From positions 992,001-1,056,000 of the forward strand of contig OY763929.1 of NCBI GenBank assembly GCA_963667675.1: 64,000 bases of DNA. Direction: 5' to 3'. The DNA is from G963667675 sp963667675 (GTDB taxonomy: Bacteria > Chloroflexota > Dehalococcoidia > Lucifugimonadales > UBA3495). Both the position numbers and the translations under genes were made by a program. How positions within the stretch are numbered: the first letter of the stretch is position 1; the number at the start of each line of letters is the position of its first letter. Of this stretch, positions 36,175 to 48,785 are shown piece by piece. The notes beneath the pieces were generated by a model. It was not told where the DNA came from and searched no databases. It worked only from the letters and a program-made list of their open reading frames with translations.

Positions 36175-39100
36175 CTAACGGCTATTCCTCCTGCGGTAGA
36201 ACGCGTATGCCCCTACACCGGCGGCAGTCAGAACGGCTATCCCAATAAGCAGCCACCCCCACAAGATTCTGTCGCCTTCTTCTCCAGTCGCCTGCACCCT
36301 CGGCTCCGCTGGAGGCAGGGTCGGCGTCGGAGCGACTGTCGGTGCCGGCGCAGCAGTCGGTACAGAAGTGGCCGTTGGCGTGGGCCCGTGAACAATCGTC
36401 GGCGCGACCGGGGCAGCCTGGGCGCTCGCCTTGCTAACAGTAATGGACGCTCCACTGCCCTCGCTGCCCATAGCGTCGACAACTGAGATGGATGGCTCGC
36501 GTCGGGTCACTGTGATGGTGTAAGTTTTCTCAGCGCCATCCTCGGCCGTGACGGCAACTTCAATGTCATTGACGCCGTCGTTTAGAGCGATCTCCCAACT
36601 GGTCGAGCCGCTGGCCTCAGCAACGTCGTTGACCGCGACTGTAGCGTTGCTGTCCGCCGCCGTTGGGGTCACGGTTACGGACGCCACATCGTTGGCGACT
36701 GTGGCCGTGTATGCCGTCTCCGCTGCGGTGAAATCGGGCGACAGCGTTCCTTGGGAAATTGTCAGTGCGGAGAGATCAGCGTTGGAGGAGGGAACCTTCG
36801 CCGCAGCGCTGGCCTCGTTGGAGACCGCCCCTCCGGGGGTCACGCCGTTAAGGGCCCGCACCTGGAAGTAGTGCGTTGTACCGTCCGCGAGGCCGGTGAC
36901 TGTTAGGCTGGTCACAGTTCCTGCGTTGGTCCATTTGGCAGACGTCAGACCCGCACTCGACTCCGCCACGCGGTACTCATAGCCTGTGATGGCCGCAGGA
37001 TTAGCGCCGTTCAGGAGTCCCGCGTCGGACGGCGCCGCCCACGACAGGTCAATCTCTCCTGGGCTGTCGCCCGCCTCGGCCTTTAGTCCGACGGGGGAGC
37101 CTGGGGACTTATCGTCGTCGGTAATGGTCCCCGTCGCAGTTCCGTCTGTCACGTTCGCTGACCCTGACGAGACGGACAGCGTTATTGTGAAGGTCTCACT
37201 GTTCTCGTCGATGGCGTCCTCGACCGTCGCTATGGAGAAGGTCTTGCTGGTATCCAATGTGGCGAAGACTACCGTGCCAGAGGTAGTTGCACCCAGGTCG
37301 GCGTTGGAGACCGTATCCGACCCTTCAATAGACGCTGTCCACTTCAGCGAGACCGCTCCTTCGCCCGTCTTGCTGACGGTGAAGGACACGCTGCTGCCCT
37401 CAGCTCCAGCGGCGTCATCGATGGAGATAGCGGGCAATGCCTTAGCTGTCGCACTGGCCTCGTCCGACGCCTCTCCTTCGGGGGTCACGCCGTTGAGCGC
37501 CCGCACTTGGAAGTAATACGCCGCTCCACCGGTGAGGCCGGTGACGGTCAAGCGGGTTGCCGGACCCGCCGCGGTAGTCCACAGGGCCGAAACCAATCCT
37601 GCGCTGGACTCAGCCTGACGGTACTGGTACCCGGTAACGGCCGCCGGGTCGGTGCCGTTGAGGACGCCCGTGTCCAACGGTTTGCTCCAAGACAAATCAA
37701 TCTCGCCCTCGCCGCCGCCAGTCAAGGCTGTAAGGCCGATTGGGGCCCCTGTAGCACGGTCGTCGTCTGTGATTGTCCCGGTCGCTGTCCCATCAGTTAC
37801 TTTTGCCGTGCCCGATGTCACGGTCAGAGTCACGGTGAATGTCTCGTCGTTTTCGTCCACGGTGTCCTGGGCCGCCGCTATGGCGAATGTCTTGTTGTTC
37901 TCCGAAGCGTTGAAAACCACCGTTCCCGAGGTAGTGGTGCCCAAGTCCTTGATACTCGCCGTGTCCGACCCTTCGATGGAAGCTGTCCAATTCAGCGAGG
38001 CCGCTCCCTGGCCCTCTTTGTTGACGGTGAAGGTGAGGGCGCTGCCTTCTATGGCATTGGCGTTAGATATGGCGACGGAAGCTAAGTGTTTCGGAGCGTC
38101 GGCGACGTCGGTGGATGGGATAGTAAGCGGTGCGTGTGATGGTGTAGGTGGCTCGGCGCGCCTCACGGTGATGGTGTATATCTTCTCTGTCACATTCTCG
38201 GCGGTGACGATAACCCTGGTTACATTGGAGCCGACCCTGAGGGCAATCGGCCCGCTGGCCGACCCGCTCGTCACCGCGGCGCCATTCACCGCGATGGTCG
38301 CGTTGCTGTCCGCCGCGGTTGCAGTCACGGTCAGGGACGCTACGCTGTTGGCAACGGTGGCCGTATACGCCGTCTCCGCCGCGGCGAAATCGGGCGACAG
38401 GGTTCCTTGGGAAATTGCCAGAGCGGAGAGGTTGGCGTTGGAGGAAAGCGCCTTATCAGAGGCGCTGGCTTCCACAGCGTTGCTGCCCCGCGCCGGCTCG
38501 CCGTTCAGCAGCGCGTCCACTCGGTAAACGTGTGTGAAGGCCGCCGCCAAGCCCGTATCCAAATAAGTCACGCCGGTCTGCACTGGACCAATGGGGGCTT
38601 CGTCCCGATAGACCTGGTAGGTGACGGTGGGAGTGCCCGGATAGTCTGCCGTCGCCGGGGCCGCCCATCTCAGGGCCGCTGAGGCAATGCCTGCCTTGAC
38701 GGTAAATGCAAGCCGTGTGCGAAGTTGGCTGCCGAACTCCTGCCAAGTCGCCTCTGTGTCTTCATCCGGACCGTCCACTTTCAACACCGGGTACTGGGAG
38801 CTTGTGCCGAAGTCCCACGGGTCGTCTTTGGTGCTGTCGCCGTCCAAGTCCACGTTCCACTCTGCGTAGATGTTGCTTGCGGGGGCCTCGTATCCCGTCG
38901 GGGCCTGCAACTCGACGGTGGTCTTGCCCCAGGCAGCGTCCACCTTCTCAGAAGTGTCGGTGTCGGCGTCGAAGTAACTGGCGGTCACTGTGCCTCCGGT
39001 GTCGCCTACCAGACCGCCGGCCTTGACAGTCTTGCTTGTGACCTTTACCGCTCCCGTGGCGTAACTGGCGACCACCTTGCTTCCTGCTTGGCCGCTTCCG

Positions 39101-42100
39101 ACCAGGCCGCCCGCATTGCTGGAGCCGCTGACGGCTCCAGTGGCGTAGCTTGCCCTTACCTCGCCGTAAGAGCGTCCAATCAAGCCGCCTACGTCGTTGC
39201 CTCCGCTCACCGCTCCCGTCGCATAACTTGCAACCACCAACGCCTTGGGGGTGCTTCGCTTATACAGGTTGCCCACCAAGCCCCCGACGCGCTGCAGGTT
39301 GCTGCTCACCCTGCCGGTGGCGTAGCTCCGCCGCACCACGCTCTTCACGCCGTCCTCTTCCCCAATCAACTGTAACTCGCCCACCAGTCCGCCTACCGCT
39401 CTACTGTTGTCGGTCCCCATCGCTGTCACGTTGGCCGACGACCTGCTGTCCTCTATGATGGAGTTGTACCCCTGGCCGACCAGCCCTCCTATCCGTCCTT
39501 GGCTCCCGGCCACCGCGCCCGTCGCGGACGCTCCGCTTACGGTAGATTCCACCAGCCGGCCCGCCAGCCCTCCCACGTATTGCTCCCCGGTCACGCAAAG
39601 GCCGGCTAAGGCCACGTTCCTGATTTCCGAACCTTTGACCGCTGCGCCGAACAGCCCCACGTTTGTAGCCGCGCTCCGGTCGATGAATAGATTGTTGATG
39701 CTCCGTCCGTTGCCCTCGAACATGGCCGCAAATCCGGCGCTCAGGTCTCCGATGGGCTGCCAGCCTGCTCCGTCGTTCCAGTAGGCGTCGCCGGAGTCCA
39801 CCGTTCCGTCACCGTCCGTGTCCAAGTCCAGGTCATTCATCAGTTCGTAGCCCGTGCACTCCGCGCCCTCAGGGCACACGCTGCCGTCCGGCGTCACCGG
39901 GAATGCGGCTGCGTACAAGGCCGCTTCGTCCACATCCCCGGTGCTCGTATCGTCCACGACCATCCCGTCCCCGTCCAAGTCATACCGGACCGCGTTGAGT
40001 TGCTGCACGGTGGTAATTTGGATGAGGCCGTCGCCGTCGGAATCGTGGCTACTCAACGCCGTCCCCTGGGAAATCGCCAGCCCGGAGGAGTCGGCGTTGC
40101 AAGAGATCGCCTTGGCCATAGTGCTGGCTTCGTTGGAGACGGCCCCTTCCGGAGTCACGCCGTTGAGTGCCCGCACTTGGAAGTAATAAGTCCTTCTCCC
40201 CATAAGGCCGCTGACGGTGAAGTTCGTCTCAGCCCCCGCGTTAGACCACGCGGCCGACGCCAGCCCCGCGCTGGTCTCCGCCCGGCGGTACTGGTAGCCG
40301 GTTATGGTCGCCGGGTCTGTGCCGTTCAGGGCGCCGGTGTCCGACGGCGCAGTCCACGACAGGTCAATACCGCCCATGCCGATGCCCGCCGAGGCCGTCA
40401 GACCAGTGGGAGCGCCGGCGGACTCGTCGTCGTCGGTGATGGTTCCCTTAGCCGTTCCGTCCGTTAAGTTCGCTATGCCCGACTCGACGGTCAGGGTTAC
40501 GGTGAAGGTCTCGTCGTCTTCGTCGATGGCGTCCTCGACCGTAGCTACGGATAAGGTCTTGCTGGTATCCGATGCGGCTAAGTCCACCGAGCCTGAGGTT
40601 GTGGATCCCAGGTCTTTGTCGATCTCCGCCGTGTCCGACCCTTCAATAGACGCTGTCCACTCCAGCGAGACCGCTCCAGAACCCGTCTTGCTAACGGTAA
40701 AGGTGACGTTCCCGCCCTCAGCACCCGTGGCGTCGGCAATGGATATGGATGGCCCGGAGCGGGTTACGGTGATGGTATACGTTTTCGTCGTAGCATTCTC
40801 CGCGGTGACAATGACTTCGATGGTATTGTCGCCGATGTCTAGGTCGATGTCCCCGCTGGCCGAGCCGCTGCTCACCGACGCGCCGTTGACGGTGATCGTA
40901 GCGTTGCTGTCCGCCGCTGTTGGGGTCACGGTCATGGACGCCACATTGTTGGCTACTGTGGCCGTGTATGCCGTCACCGATGAAGAGAAACTGGGCGACA
41001 GCGTGCCCTGGGAAATTGTCAGAGCGGAGAGGTCAGCGTCGGAAGATGGAGCTTTTGCCTCCGCGCTGGCCTCTCCTGACGCCGCGCCTTCGGGAGTCAC
41101 GCCGTTGAGCGCCCGCACCTGGAAATAGTACGTCGTTCCGCCCGTGAGCCCGGTAACTGTGAAGGTAGTCTCCGTCCCAGCACTGGTCCATGTAGCAGAA
41201 GTCAGCCCCGCGCTTGTCTCCGCCCGGCGGTACTGATAGCCGGTTATGGTTGCCGGGTCTGTGCTGTTCAACTCCCCCGTGTCCGACGGCGCAGTCCACG
41301 ACAGGTCGACCTCGCCGCCCTTGGCCCCTTCCGTCGCCGTCAGGCTTGTAGGAGCGCCTGCGGACTCGTCGTCGTCGGTTATGGTCCCGGTTGCCGTCCC
41401 GTCTGTGAGACTTGCCGATCCCGAGTCGACGGTCAAGGTTACGGTGAAGGTCTCGTTGTCTTCATCAATGGCGTCTTGGGCTGTCGCCACTGAGAAGGTC
41501 TTGCTGGTATCCGATGCGGCAAAGGTCACCGTGCCAGAGGTAGTTGTGCCCAGGTCCTCGGTGGTGGCAGTATCCGAATCGCCAATGGACGCGCTCCAGT
41601 CCAGGGTGACCGCTCCAACCCCTGTCTTGCTAACGGTAAAGGACACACTGTCGCCCTCATCGCCCGTAGCGTCGGCAATGGAGACGGATGGCCCGGAGCG
41701 GGTTACGGTGATGGTATACGTTTTCGTCGTAGCATTCTCCGCGGTGACGACGACTTTGATGGAGTTGGCGCCGATGTCTAGGTCGATTGTCCCGCTGGCT
41801 GAGCCGCTGCTCACCGACGCGCCGTTAACCGTGAGCGTAGCGTCGCTGTCCGACGCCGTCGGTGTCACGGTCATGGACGCCACATTGTTGGCGACGCTGG
41901 CCGTGTATGCCGTCACCGATGAAGAGAAACTGGGCGACAGCGTTCCCTGGGAAATTGTCAGAGCGGAGAGGTCAGCGTCGGAGGAGAGGGCCTTGGCCTC
42001 CGCGCTGGCCTCTCCTGACGCTGCGCTTTCGGGAGTCACGCCGTTGAGCGCCCGCACTTGGAAATAGTACGTCGTTCCGCCCGTGAGGCCGGTAACTGTG

Positions 42101-43977
42101 AAGGTAGTCTCTGTCCCAGCGCTGGACCACGTAGCCGACGTCAGCCCCGCGCTTGTCTCCGCCCGGCGGTACTGGTAGCCGGTTATAGTTGCCGGGTCTG
42201 TGCCGTTCAACTCTCCCGTGTCTGAGGGTGCAGTCCACGACAAATCAATCTCGCCCTCGCCGCTGCCTGTCGACGCCGTCAGCCCGGTAGGAGCGCCTGC
42301 GGACTCGTCGTCGTCGGTGATTGTCCCCGTGGCCGTCCCATCCGTAATGTTTGGATTCCCCGACTTTGCAGTCAAGGTTACGGTGAAGGTCTCGTTACTT
42401 TCGTCCACGGCGTCTTCTTTCGTTGCTACCGTGAACGTCTTGCTGGCGTCCGACGCAGCGAAGGTCACAGTGCCCGAGGTCGTGGATCCCAGGTCCTTGC
42501 CGATCTCCGCCGTGTCCGACCCTTCAACAGAGGCTGTCCACTCCAGCGAGACCGCTCCCGTACCTGTCTTGCTAACGGTAAATGACACGTTCCCGCCCTC
42601 GACGCCCGTGGCGTCGGCAATGGAGATGGCCGGCCCGGCGCGGGTTACGGTGATGGTGTAAGTTTTCGTCGTAGCATTCTCCGCGGTGACGACGACTTTG
42701 ATGGAGTTGGAGCCGATGTCCAGGTCTATCGCATCGCTGGCCGAGCCGCTGCTCACCGAAGCGCCGTTGACCGTGATCGTAGCGTTGCTGTCCGCCGCGG
42801 TTGGGGTCACTGTCATGGACGCCACACTGTTGGCGACGCTGGCCGTGTATGCCGTCACCGATGAAGAGAAACTGGGCGACAGCGTGCCCTGGGAAATTGT
42901 CAGAGCCGAGAGATCGGCATCGGAGGAGAGAGACTTGGCCGCCGCGCTGTCCTCGCTGGAAGCGGCCCCTTCTGGAGTGACGCCGTTGAGCGCCCGCACC
43001 TGGAAGTAGTAAGTCGTTCCGCCCGTCAGTCCGGTAACGGTAAAGGTAGTCTCCGTCCCCGCGCCGGCCCACGTAGCAGAAACTAGCCCCCCGCTGGTCT
43101 GAGCTTTACGGTACTGGTAGCCGGTTATGCTGGCAGGATCCGTGCCGTTCAGCTCCCCCGTGTCTGAGGGTGCAGTCCACGACAAATCAATCTCGCCCTC
43201 GCCGCTGCCTGTCTCGGCCGTCATACTTGTGGGCGCGCCGGCGGACTCGTCGTCATCGGTGATGGTGCCTGTCGCCGTCCCATCCGTAATGTTTGGATTG
43301 CCCGACTTCGCAGTCAAGGTTACGGTGAAGGTCTCGTTATTTTCGTCCTTGGCGTCTTCTTTCGTAGCTACCGTGAAGGTCTTGCTGGTCTCCGACGCGG
43401 TGAGAGCCACCGTGCCTGAGGTCGTGGATCCCAGGTCGTCCTTGGTGGCCGTGTCCGACCCTTCAATAGACGCTGTCCACTTTAGCGAGACCGCCCCCGA
43501 ACCCGTCTTGCTGACGGTAAAGGTGACGTTTCCGCCCTCCGTGCCCGTGGCGTCGGCGATGGAGATACCCGCCAACTTCTTGGCCGAGGCGCTGGCCTCT
43601 CCTGACGCGGTGCCTTCTGGAGTGACGCCGTTGCGTGCCCGCACCTGGAAGTAGTACGTCGTTCCGCCCGTAAGGCCGGTGACCGTGAAGGTAGTACTAG
43701 TCCCCGCGCTGGTCCACGTAGCAGATGTTAGCCCCGAGCTGGTCTCCGCCCGGCGGTACTGGTAGCCGGTTATGGTTGCCGGGTCGGTGCCGTTCAGTTC
43801 CCCCGTGTCTGAGGGCGCAGTCCACGACAAATCAACCTCGCCGTCGCCGCTGCCTGTCGTGGCCGTCAGACCGGTGGGAGCGCCTGCGGACTCATCGTCG
43901 TCTGTAATCGTCCCGGTTGCCGTACCGTCTGTGAGACTTGCCGATCCCGAGGTGACGCTCAAAGTTACGGTGAACGT
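36175..43977 (-). pseudogene. giant surface repeat protein, downstream part beyond an in-frame TAG
   Basis: The same frame as the upstream part continues for about 2,600 codons after the TAG at 43978-43980. It holds alternating Calx-beta domains (motifs like ISIADATG..EG and TDGTATGTITDDDESAG), fibronectin type III domains (EIDLSWTAPSDTGELNG, TTYYFQVRALNGVTPEG) and cadherin-like beta-sandwich domains (ADLSALTISQGTLSP, TKTYTITVTR). A second GLUG block (nucleotides about 40050-38780) lies in the middle. The C-terminus has a Pro/Thr-rich stalk, one membrane helix (GWLLIGIAVLTAAGVGAYAF) and a basic end, so the protein is anchored at the cell surface. The only in-frame start near the TAG is a TTG inside a domain, so it is not an independent gene. 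Confidence 0.85.
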
Positions 43978-46900
43978 CTAGTTGTTTTCGTCCTTGGCGT
44001 CTTCTTTCGTTGCTACCGTGAAGGTCTTGCTGGTGTCAGACGCAGCGAAGGTCACAGTGCTAGAGGTAGTTTCGCCCAGGTCATCGGTGGCGGCCGTATC
44101 CGACCCCTCGATAGACGCTGTCCACTTCAGCGAGACCGCTCCCGAACCCGTCTTGCTGACGGTAAAGGTGACGTTCCCGCCCTCTGTGCCCGTGGCGTCG
44201 GCAATGGAGATGGATGGCCCGGAGCGGGTTACGGTGATGGTGTACGTTTTCGTCGTAGCATTCTCCGCGGTGACGACGACTTTGATGGAGTTGGCGCCGA
44301 TGTCTAGGTCGATTGTCCCGCTGGCCGAGCCGCTGCTCACCGACGTTCCGTTGACCGTGAGCGTCGAGTTGCTGTCCGCCGCCGTTGGGGTCACGGTCAT
44401 AGACGGCACATTGTTGGCTACTGTGGCCGTATATGCCGTCACCGTTGAAGAGAACCCGGGCGACAGCGTTCCCTGGGAAATTGTCAGCGCGGAGAGGTCG
44501 GCGTTGGAGGAAAGGGCTTTTGCCGCCGCGCTGGCCTCGTTGGAGGCCGCGCCTTCGGGAGTCACGCCGTTGAGCGCCCGCACCTGGAAATAGTACGTCG
44601 TTCCGCCTGTAAGGCCGGTGACTGTGAAGGTAGCCCCCGTCCCTACGCTGGTCCAAGTGGCCGATGCCAGCCCCGTGCTGGTCTGAGCTTTACGGTACTG
44701 GTAGCCGGTTATAGTTGCCGGGTCTGTGCCGTTCAACTCTCCCGTGTCCGACGGCGCAGTCCACGACAGGTCGACCTCGCCGTCGCCGCTGCCTGTCGCG
44801 GCCGTGAGGCTGGTGGGAGCGCCCGCTGACTCGTCGTCGTCCGTAATGGTCCCCGCGGCGGTCCCATCGGTCACGGTGGCTGTGCCTGAGGTGACGGTGA
44901 TAGTTACGGTGAAGGTCTCGTCGTCCTCGTCGCTGGTATCCTCCACCGTTGCTACCGTGAAGGTCTTGCTGGTGTCGGACGTTGTCAAGGCCACCGTGCC
45001 CGAGGTAGTTGTGCCCAGGTCTCCGGTCGTCGCGGTGTCCGAATCGCCAATGGAAGCTGTCCAGCCCAACGTTGCCGCTGCCGCGCGTGGGTTGCTGACG
45101 GTGAACGACACGTTCCCGCCCTCGGACCCCGTGGCGTCGGCGATGGAGATGCCCGGCAGCGTCTTTGCCGCCGCGCTGGCCTCGTTGGAGGCCGCGCCTT
45201 CGGGAGTGACGCCATTGAGTGCCCGAACGTTGAAATAGTACGTCGTTCCGCCCGTGAGCCCGGTGACGGTGAATGTCGTCCCCGTCCCCGCGCTGGTCCA
45301 CGAAGCAGACGCCAGCCCCGCGCTGGACTCCGCCCGGCGGTACTGGTAGCCGGTTATGCTGGCCGGGTCGGTGCCGTTCAACTCTCCCGTGTCCGAGGGC
45401 GCAGTCCACGACAAGTCAATCTCGCCCTCACTGCTGCCTGCCGATGCCGTCAGGCTGGTGGGAGCGCCTGCGGACTCGTCGTCGTCTGTAATAGTGCCTG
45501 TCGCCGTCCCGTCTGTGAGGCTCGCCGACCCTGACGTGACTGCCAGACTCACGGTGAAACTCTCGTTGCTTTCGTCCATGGCGTCCTCGACCGTCGCCAC
45601 CGTGAAAGTCTTGCTGGTCTCCGACCTGGTCAGGGAGACGGCGCCCCTGGTCGACGTCAGGTCTGCGGCCGCTGCGGCGTTCGACCCGCCAAATGAGGCG
45701 CTCCAGGCCAACGTGACCGCCCCCGTGCCCGTCTTGCTCACCGTGAAAGACAAGCTGTCGCCCTCCGCGACCGTAGCGTCGGCGATGGAGATGGAAATCG
45801 TCGCGGGCGCAGTAGCCGCGTGGCTACAGCGGGCCGGCTCGCCGTCTAGCAGGACGCACACCCTGTAGGAGTGGCTGAACCCCGTCGCCCGCCCCGAGTC
45901 CGTGTACGTCACGCCGGTCTGCGCTGTGCCGATGGCGGTTCCGTCGCGGTACACCTGGTATGTGACGCTGGGTGTGCCCGGGTAGTCTGTCGTCGCCGGC
46001 GCGGCCCAGGTCAGGGTCGCGGACGTTGCGGTGGAGCTTACGGCCAACCCGGGCCTGGTGCGAAGCTGGCTGCCGAACTCCTGCCAGGTCGCCGTCGTGT
46101 CCGAGTCCGTACCGTCCAATTTCAACGCTGGATACTGGTAGCCGTCGCCGAAGTCCCACGGGTCGTCGTTGGTGTCGTCGCCGTCCAAGTCCACGTTCCA
46201 GTTGGCGTAGATGTTGGACGCAGGCGTATTGTAGCCCGTAGGCGCCTGCAACTCGGCGGTGGTCTTGCCCTGCGTCGCGTGTGTCTGCCCGGAGGTGTCG
46301 GTATCGAAGTAGCTGTTGGTGGGTGTCGTCCCTCTGTTGTCGCCGATGAGACCGCCGGCCTTGGTAGTGCCACTGACCGCGCCTGTGGCATAGCTGGCCT
46401 TCACCTCCCCGTTGGAGCGACCGACCAGGCCGCCCACTATGCTGCTTCCGCTGACTGCGCCCGTCGCATAGCTCGCCACCACCATTGTCGGAACGTTGTT
46501 TTGCCGGTACAAGTTGCCGACCAAGCCCCCGATGCGGTTCTGGTCACTGCTCACTGTGCCTGTGGCGTAGCTCCTTCGCACCACGCCCTTAACGCCGCCT
46601 TCGTTTCCAGATCCCTGAAGACCTCCCATCAAGCCGCCTACCCAGCCGCCGCCGGTCCCCGTCACGTTGGCCGACGACCAGCAGTCTTCGATGATGGAAT
46701 TCTGCCCGTAGCCGATCAGCCCCCCTATTCTGCTGCTGCTCCCGGCCACTGTGCCCGTTGTCGACGAGCCACTTACTGTAGATTCCCTCAGGTGGCCCAC
46801 CAGTCCTCCTACGTATCCGCCTCCAGTCACCGATAGGTCGACTAGTGAAACGTTTTTGATTTGCCCACCCTCGTCCACTGCCCCAAACAGGCCCACGTTG

Positions 46901-47448
46901 GTGGTGGTGTCCCGGTTGATGAACAGGTTGCTGATGCTCCGCCCGTTGCCCTCGAAGGTAGCAGTGAACCCATCGCCCAGCGCTCCGATGGGCTGCCAGC
47001 CCGCTCCGTCGTTCCAGTAGGTGTCGCCCGAGTCCGCTGTGCCGTTGCTGTTGGTGTCCAGGTCCAGGGCCGCCATCAGTTCGTAGCCCGTGCACGTCGT
47101 CCCTGCCTGACATACGCTGCCGCCCGACGCCACCGGAAAGGCGGCTGCGTACAAGGCCGAGTCGTCGCCCGCAACAGTCCCGTTCCCGTCCAGGTCGTAC
47201 CTGACCGCGTTGAGTTGCTGCACGGTGGTAATCTGGATGAGGCCGTCGCCGTCGGAATCGTAGTGGCTGGGTGAGGCGGCAAAGGCAGACTCCATGGACG
47301 GGAGGAACAGCAGGCAGTCCGCGCCCAGCCATCCCAGCGCCAGGAGCAAAATGACTCCGGCGAGGACACACGCGGGCCTGAAGATTCTAAGGGGCGCAGC
47401 GCAAGACGGAGGAAGTCCCCCGAACAGGTTGTGGGGAAGTAGCTTCAC
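43978..47448 (-). pseudogene. giant surface repeat protein, N-terminal part ending at an in-frame TAG
   Basis: A GTG start begins 1,156 codons. The signal peptide has a long n-region and the hydrophobic core VLAGVILLLALGWLG, with likely cleavage after AFA near residue 57. Next come a calcium-loop-like DSDGDGLIQITT segment, GLUG repeats (YVGGLVGHL, IGGLIGYG and similar, about 120-400), an FN3-like domain, three Calx-beta domains, two further FN3 domains and one cadherin-like domain. The frame stops at TAG where every sister repeat has GAG (Glu) in DENNETFTV. With the downstream part the gene would encode about 3,756 residues. It could be a recent nonsense mutation, a sequencing error or a readthrough site. 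Confidence 0.85.
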
Positions 47449-47996
47449 TACTTGGTAGAGTCAGTAAAGCTCGCGCTTCTCCGCACATCCAAAAGCCTGC
47501 CTGAATGACTCCGGTGAAGACATTCCGCAGGCGCACAACCCTCGCCGGGCGCGAGGAATTAAGAATGATGTCAGGTTACGTTGTGTGCCCCACGGTTCCG
47601 AATCGGCGGACCAAGGCCCCTGTGGGGCATCGGCCTTAGTCCCGCTGCATCCTCAACGCGAATCCCCAATGCGGGGGCCTATAAACAAGGCCCGCTTTGG
47701 GGATTTCCGAACACCTGGGGAACTTTACGGCCCCCGTTGCCGTTGCGGCCATAGCCACAGCGGCAAAGCACACGTCGGCGAATGTTACAGCCCAATGCCC
47801 ATTCTGTCAACACTTGGGTAGTGCATAACTAACAGGCTTGTCAAAGAACACTGACATCCGGCCATATCTAATTCTTGCCCGGTCAGGTACAATTTCGGCA
47901 GAAAAAGAGGCTAGGCAACTCTCAATATCGGCCTCTTAATAGCCACCGGAAGGGACGAACTTCTGATGGCCGACCAATGAAGGAAAGGCCCCTTCA
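47449..47996. other. intergenic stretch between adhesin and transposase remnant
   Basis: No convincing gene. An 8-bp inverted repeat TGCCCCAC (47586-47593) and GTGGGGCA (47622-47629) is the only clear structure. Sequence from about 47880 onward may be the eroded left flank of the transposase remnant. Confidence 0.4.
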
Positions 47997-48705
47997 TGGC
48001 CCAAGATCACCATAGCAACTCCATTCAAGGACTTCAAGACACCTTGGACGACCTAGAAGATTTTCAAGCAGGTCGACAACATCCAAGTCGAGAAGGCGCT
48101 TCACGGCGGTCGCCTGAGCCATGGCGGCTACCGCGTCGTGAAGATCTTCCGAGCCTACCTTGCCTCTTTCGTCCTGAACCTCCAAAGCACCAACGCCCTC
48201 ACCTGGTACATTCAAGACTCACCGAGGCTCAGGAAGCTGTGCGGTTTCGAGGATGGCATTCCCACCGAACCACATTCAACAGGTTCATTCGTCGCATGTC
48301 GTTTCACGTCTCCCTGATCCGGTCTATCTGCGCCTCAATCACCAACAGGCTGAGAGAGCTTCTCCCGGACTTAGGCAAGAACGTAGCTGTTGACTCCATA
48401 AAGGTCCGCACCCACTCAAACCCAGACCGGCCCCTCGTCAGGGACCCAGATGCCTCTTGGACTGGAACGGCCAAGGAGTCGGAAGCCGGCATTGCGACAC
48501 CCGGAAATGGGAGGACCCAAGGCAGGACGCCAGGTTCTTCGGTGGCGCCGTTCGAAAGGACGGCCAGGAATGGAAGGAACTGGCCGCGGAACACCGGGCC
48601 GTGGAGCAGCTCTTCAAGTCGATGAAGGAGTCCCGCATGCTGGAACGCCACTACGTCCGGGGGATGCGGCCGATTACACTCCATAACGCCATGGCTACTC
48701 TGTAG
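47997..48705 (+). pseudogene. frameshifted DDE transposase remnant
   Basis: Transposase-like protein is spread over all three frames. One frame reads GGYRVVKIFRAYLASFVLNL and RLRKLCGFEDGIPTEP. A second continues TTFNRFIRRMSFH and ELLPDLGKNVAVDSIKVRTH with a probable catalytic Asp. A third ends HRAVEQLFKSMKESRMLERHYV, like the Glu-containing C-terminal block of IS4/IS5/IS1182-type transposases. At least two frameshifts (near 48270 and 48450) separate them. No clear terminal inverted repeats were found, so this is an old, inactive insertion-sequence relic. Confidence 0.75.
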
Positions 48706-48785
48706 ACCCAGGCTGCATCCCTAACCCGGGTAATGGCTGGCCAGCCCGACACGATGCGGTGGATGGTCAGGCAGGTGGCGTGACA

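Noticed and set aside
36548..43981. Long plus-strand ORFs of 100-290 codons opposite the giant repeat gene
   Set aside because: They repeat with the same period as the minus-strand domains and encode low-complexity Ser/Val/Pro-rich sequence without family features; they are antisense shadows of the repeats.
36175..47448. CRISPR array, suggested by regularly repeated DNA
   Set aside because: The repeats are several hundred bases of coding domain with no short repeat-spacer pattern and no cas genes.
47585..47821. A 78-codon ORF upstream of the transposase remnant
   Set aside because: No family resemblance, ribosome site or conserved pattern was visible; treated as intergenic.
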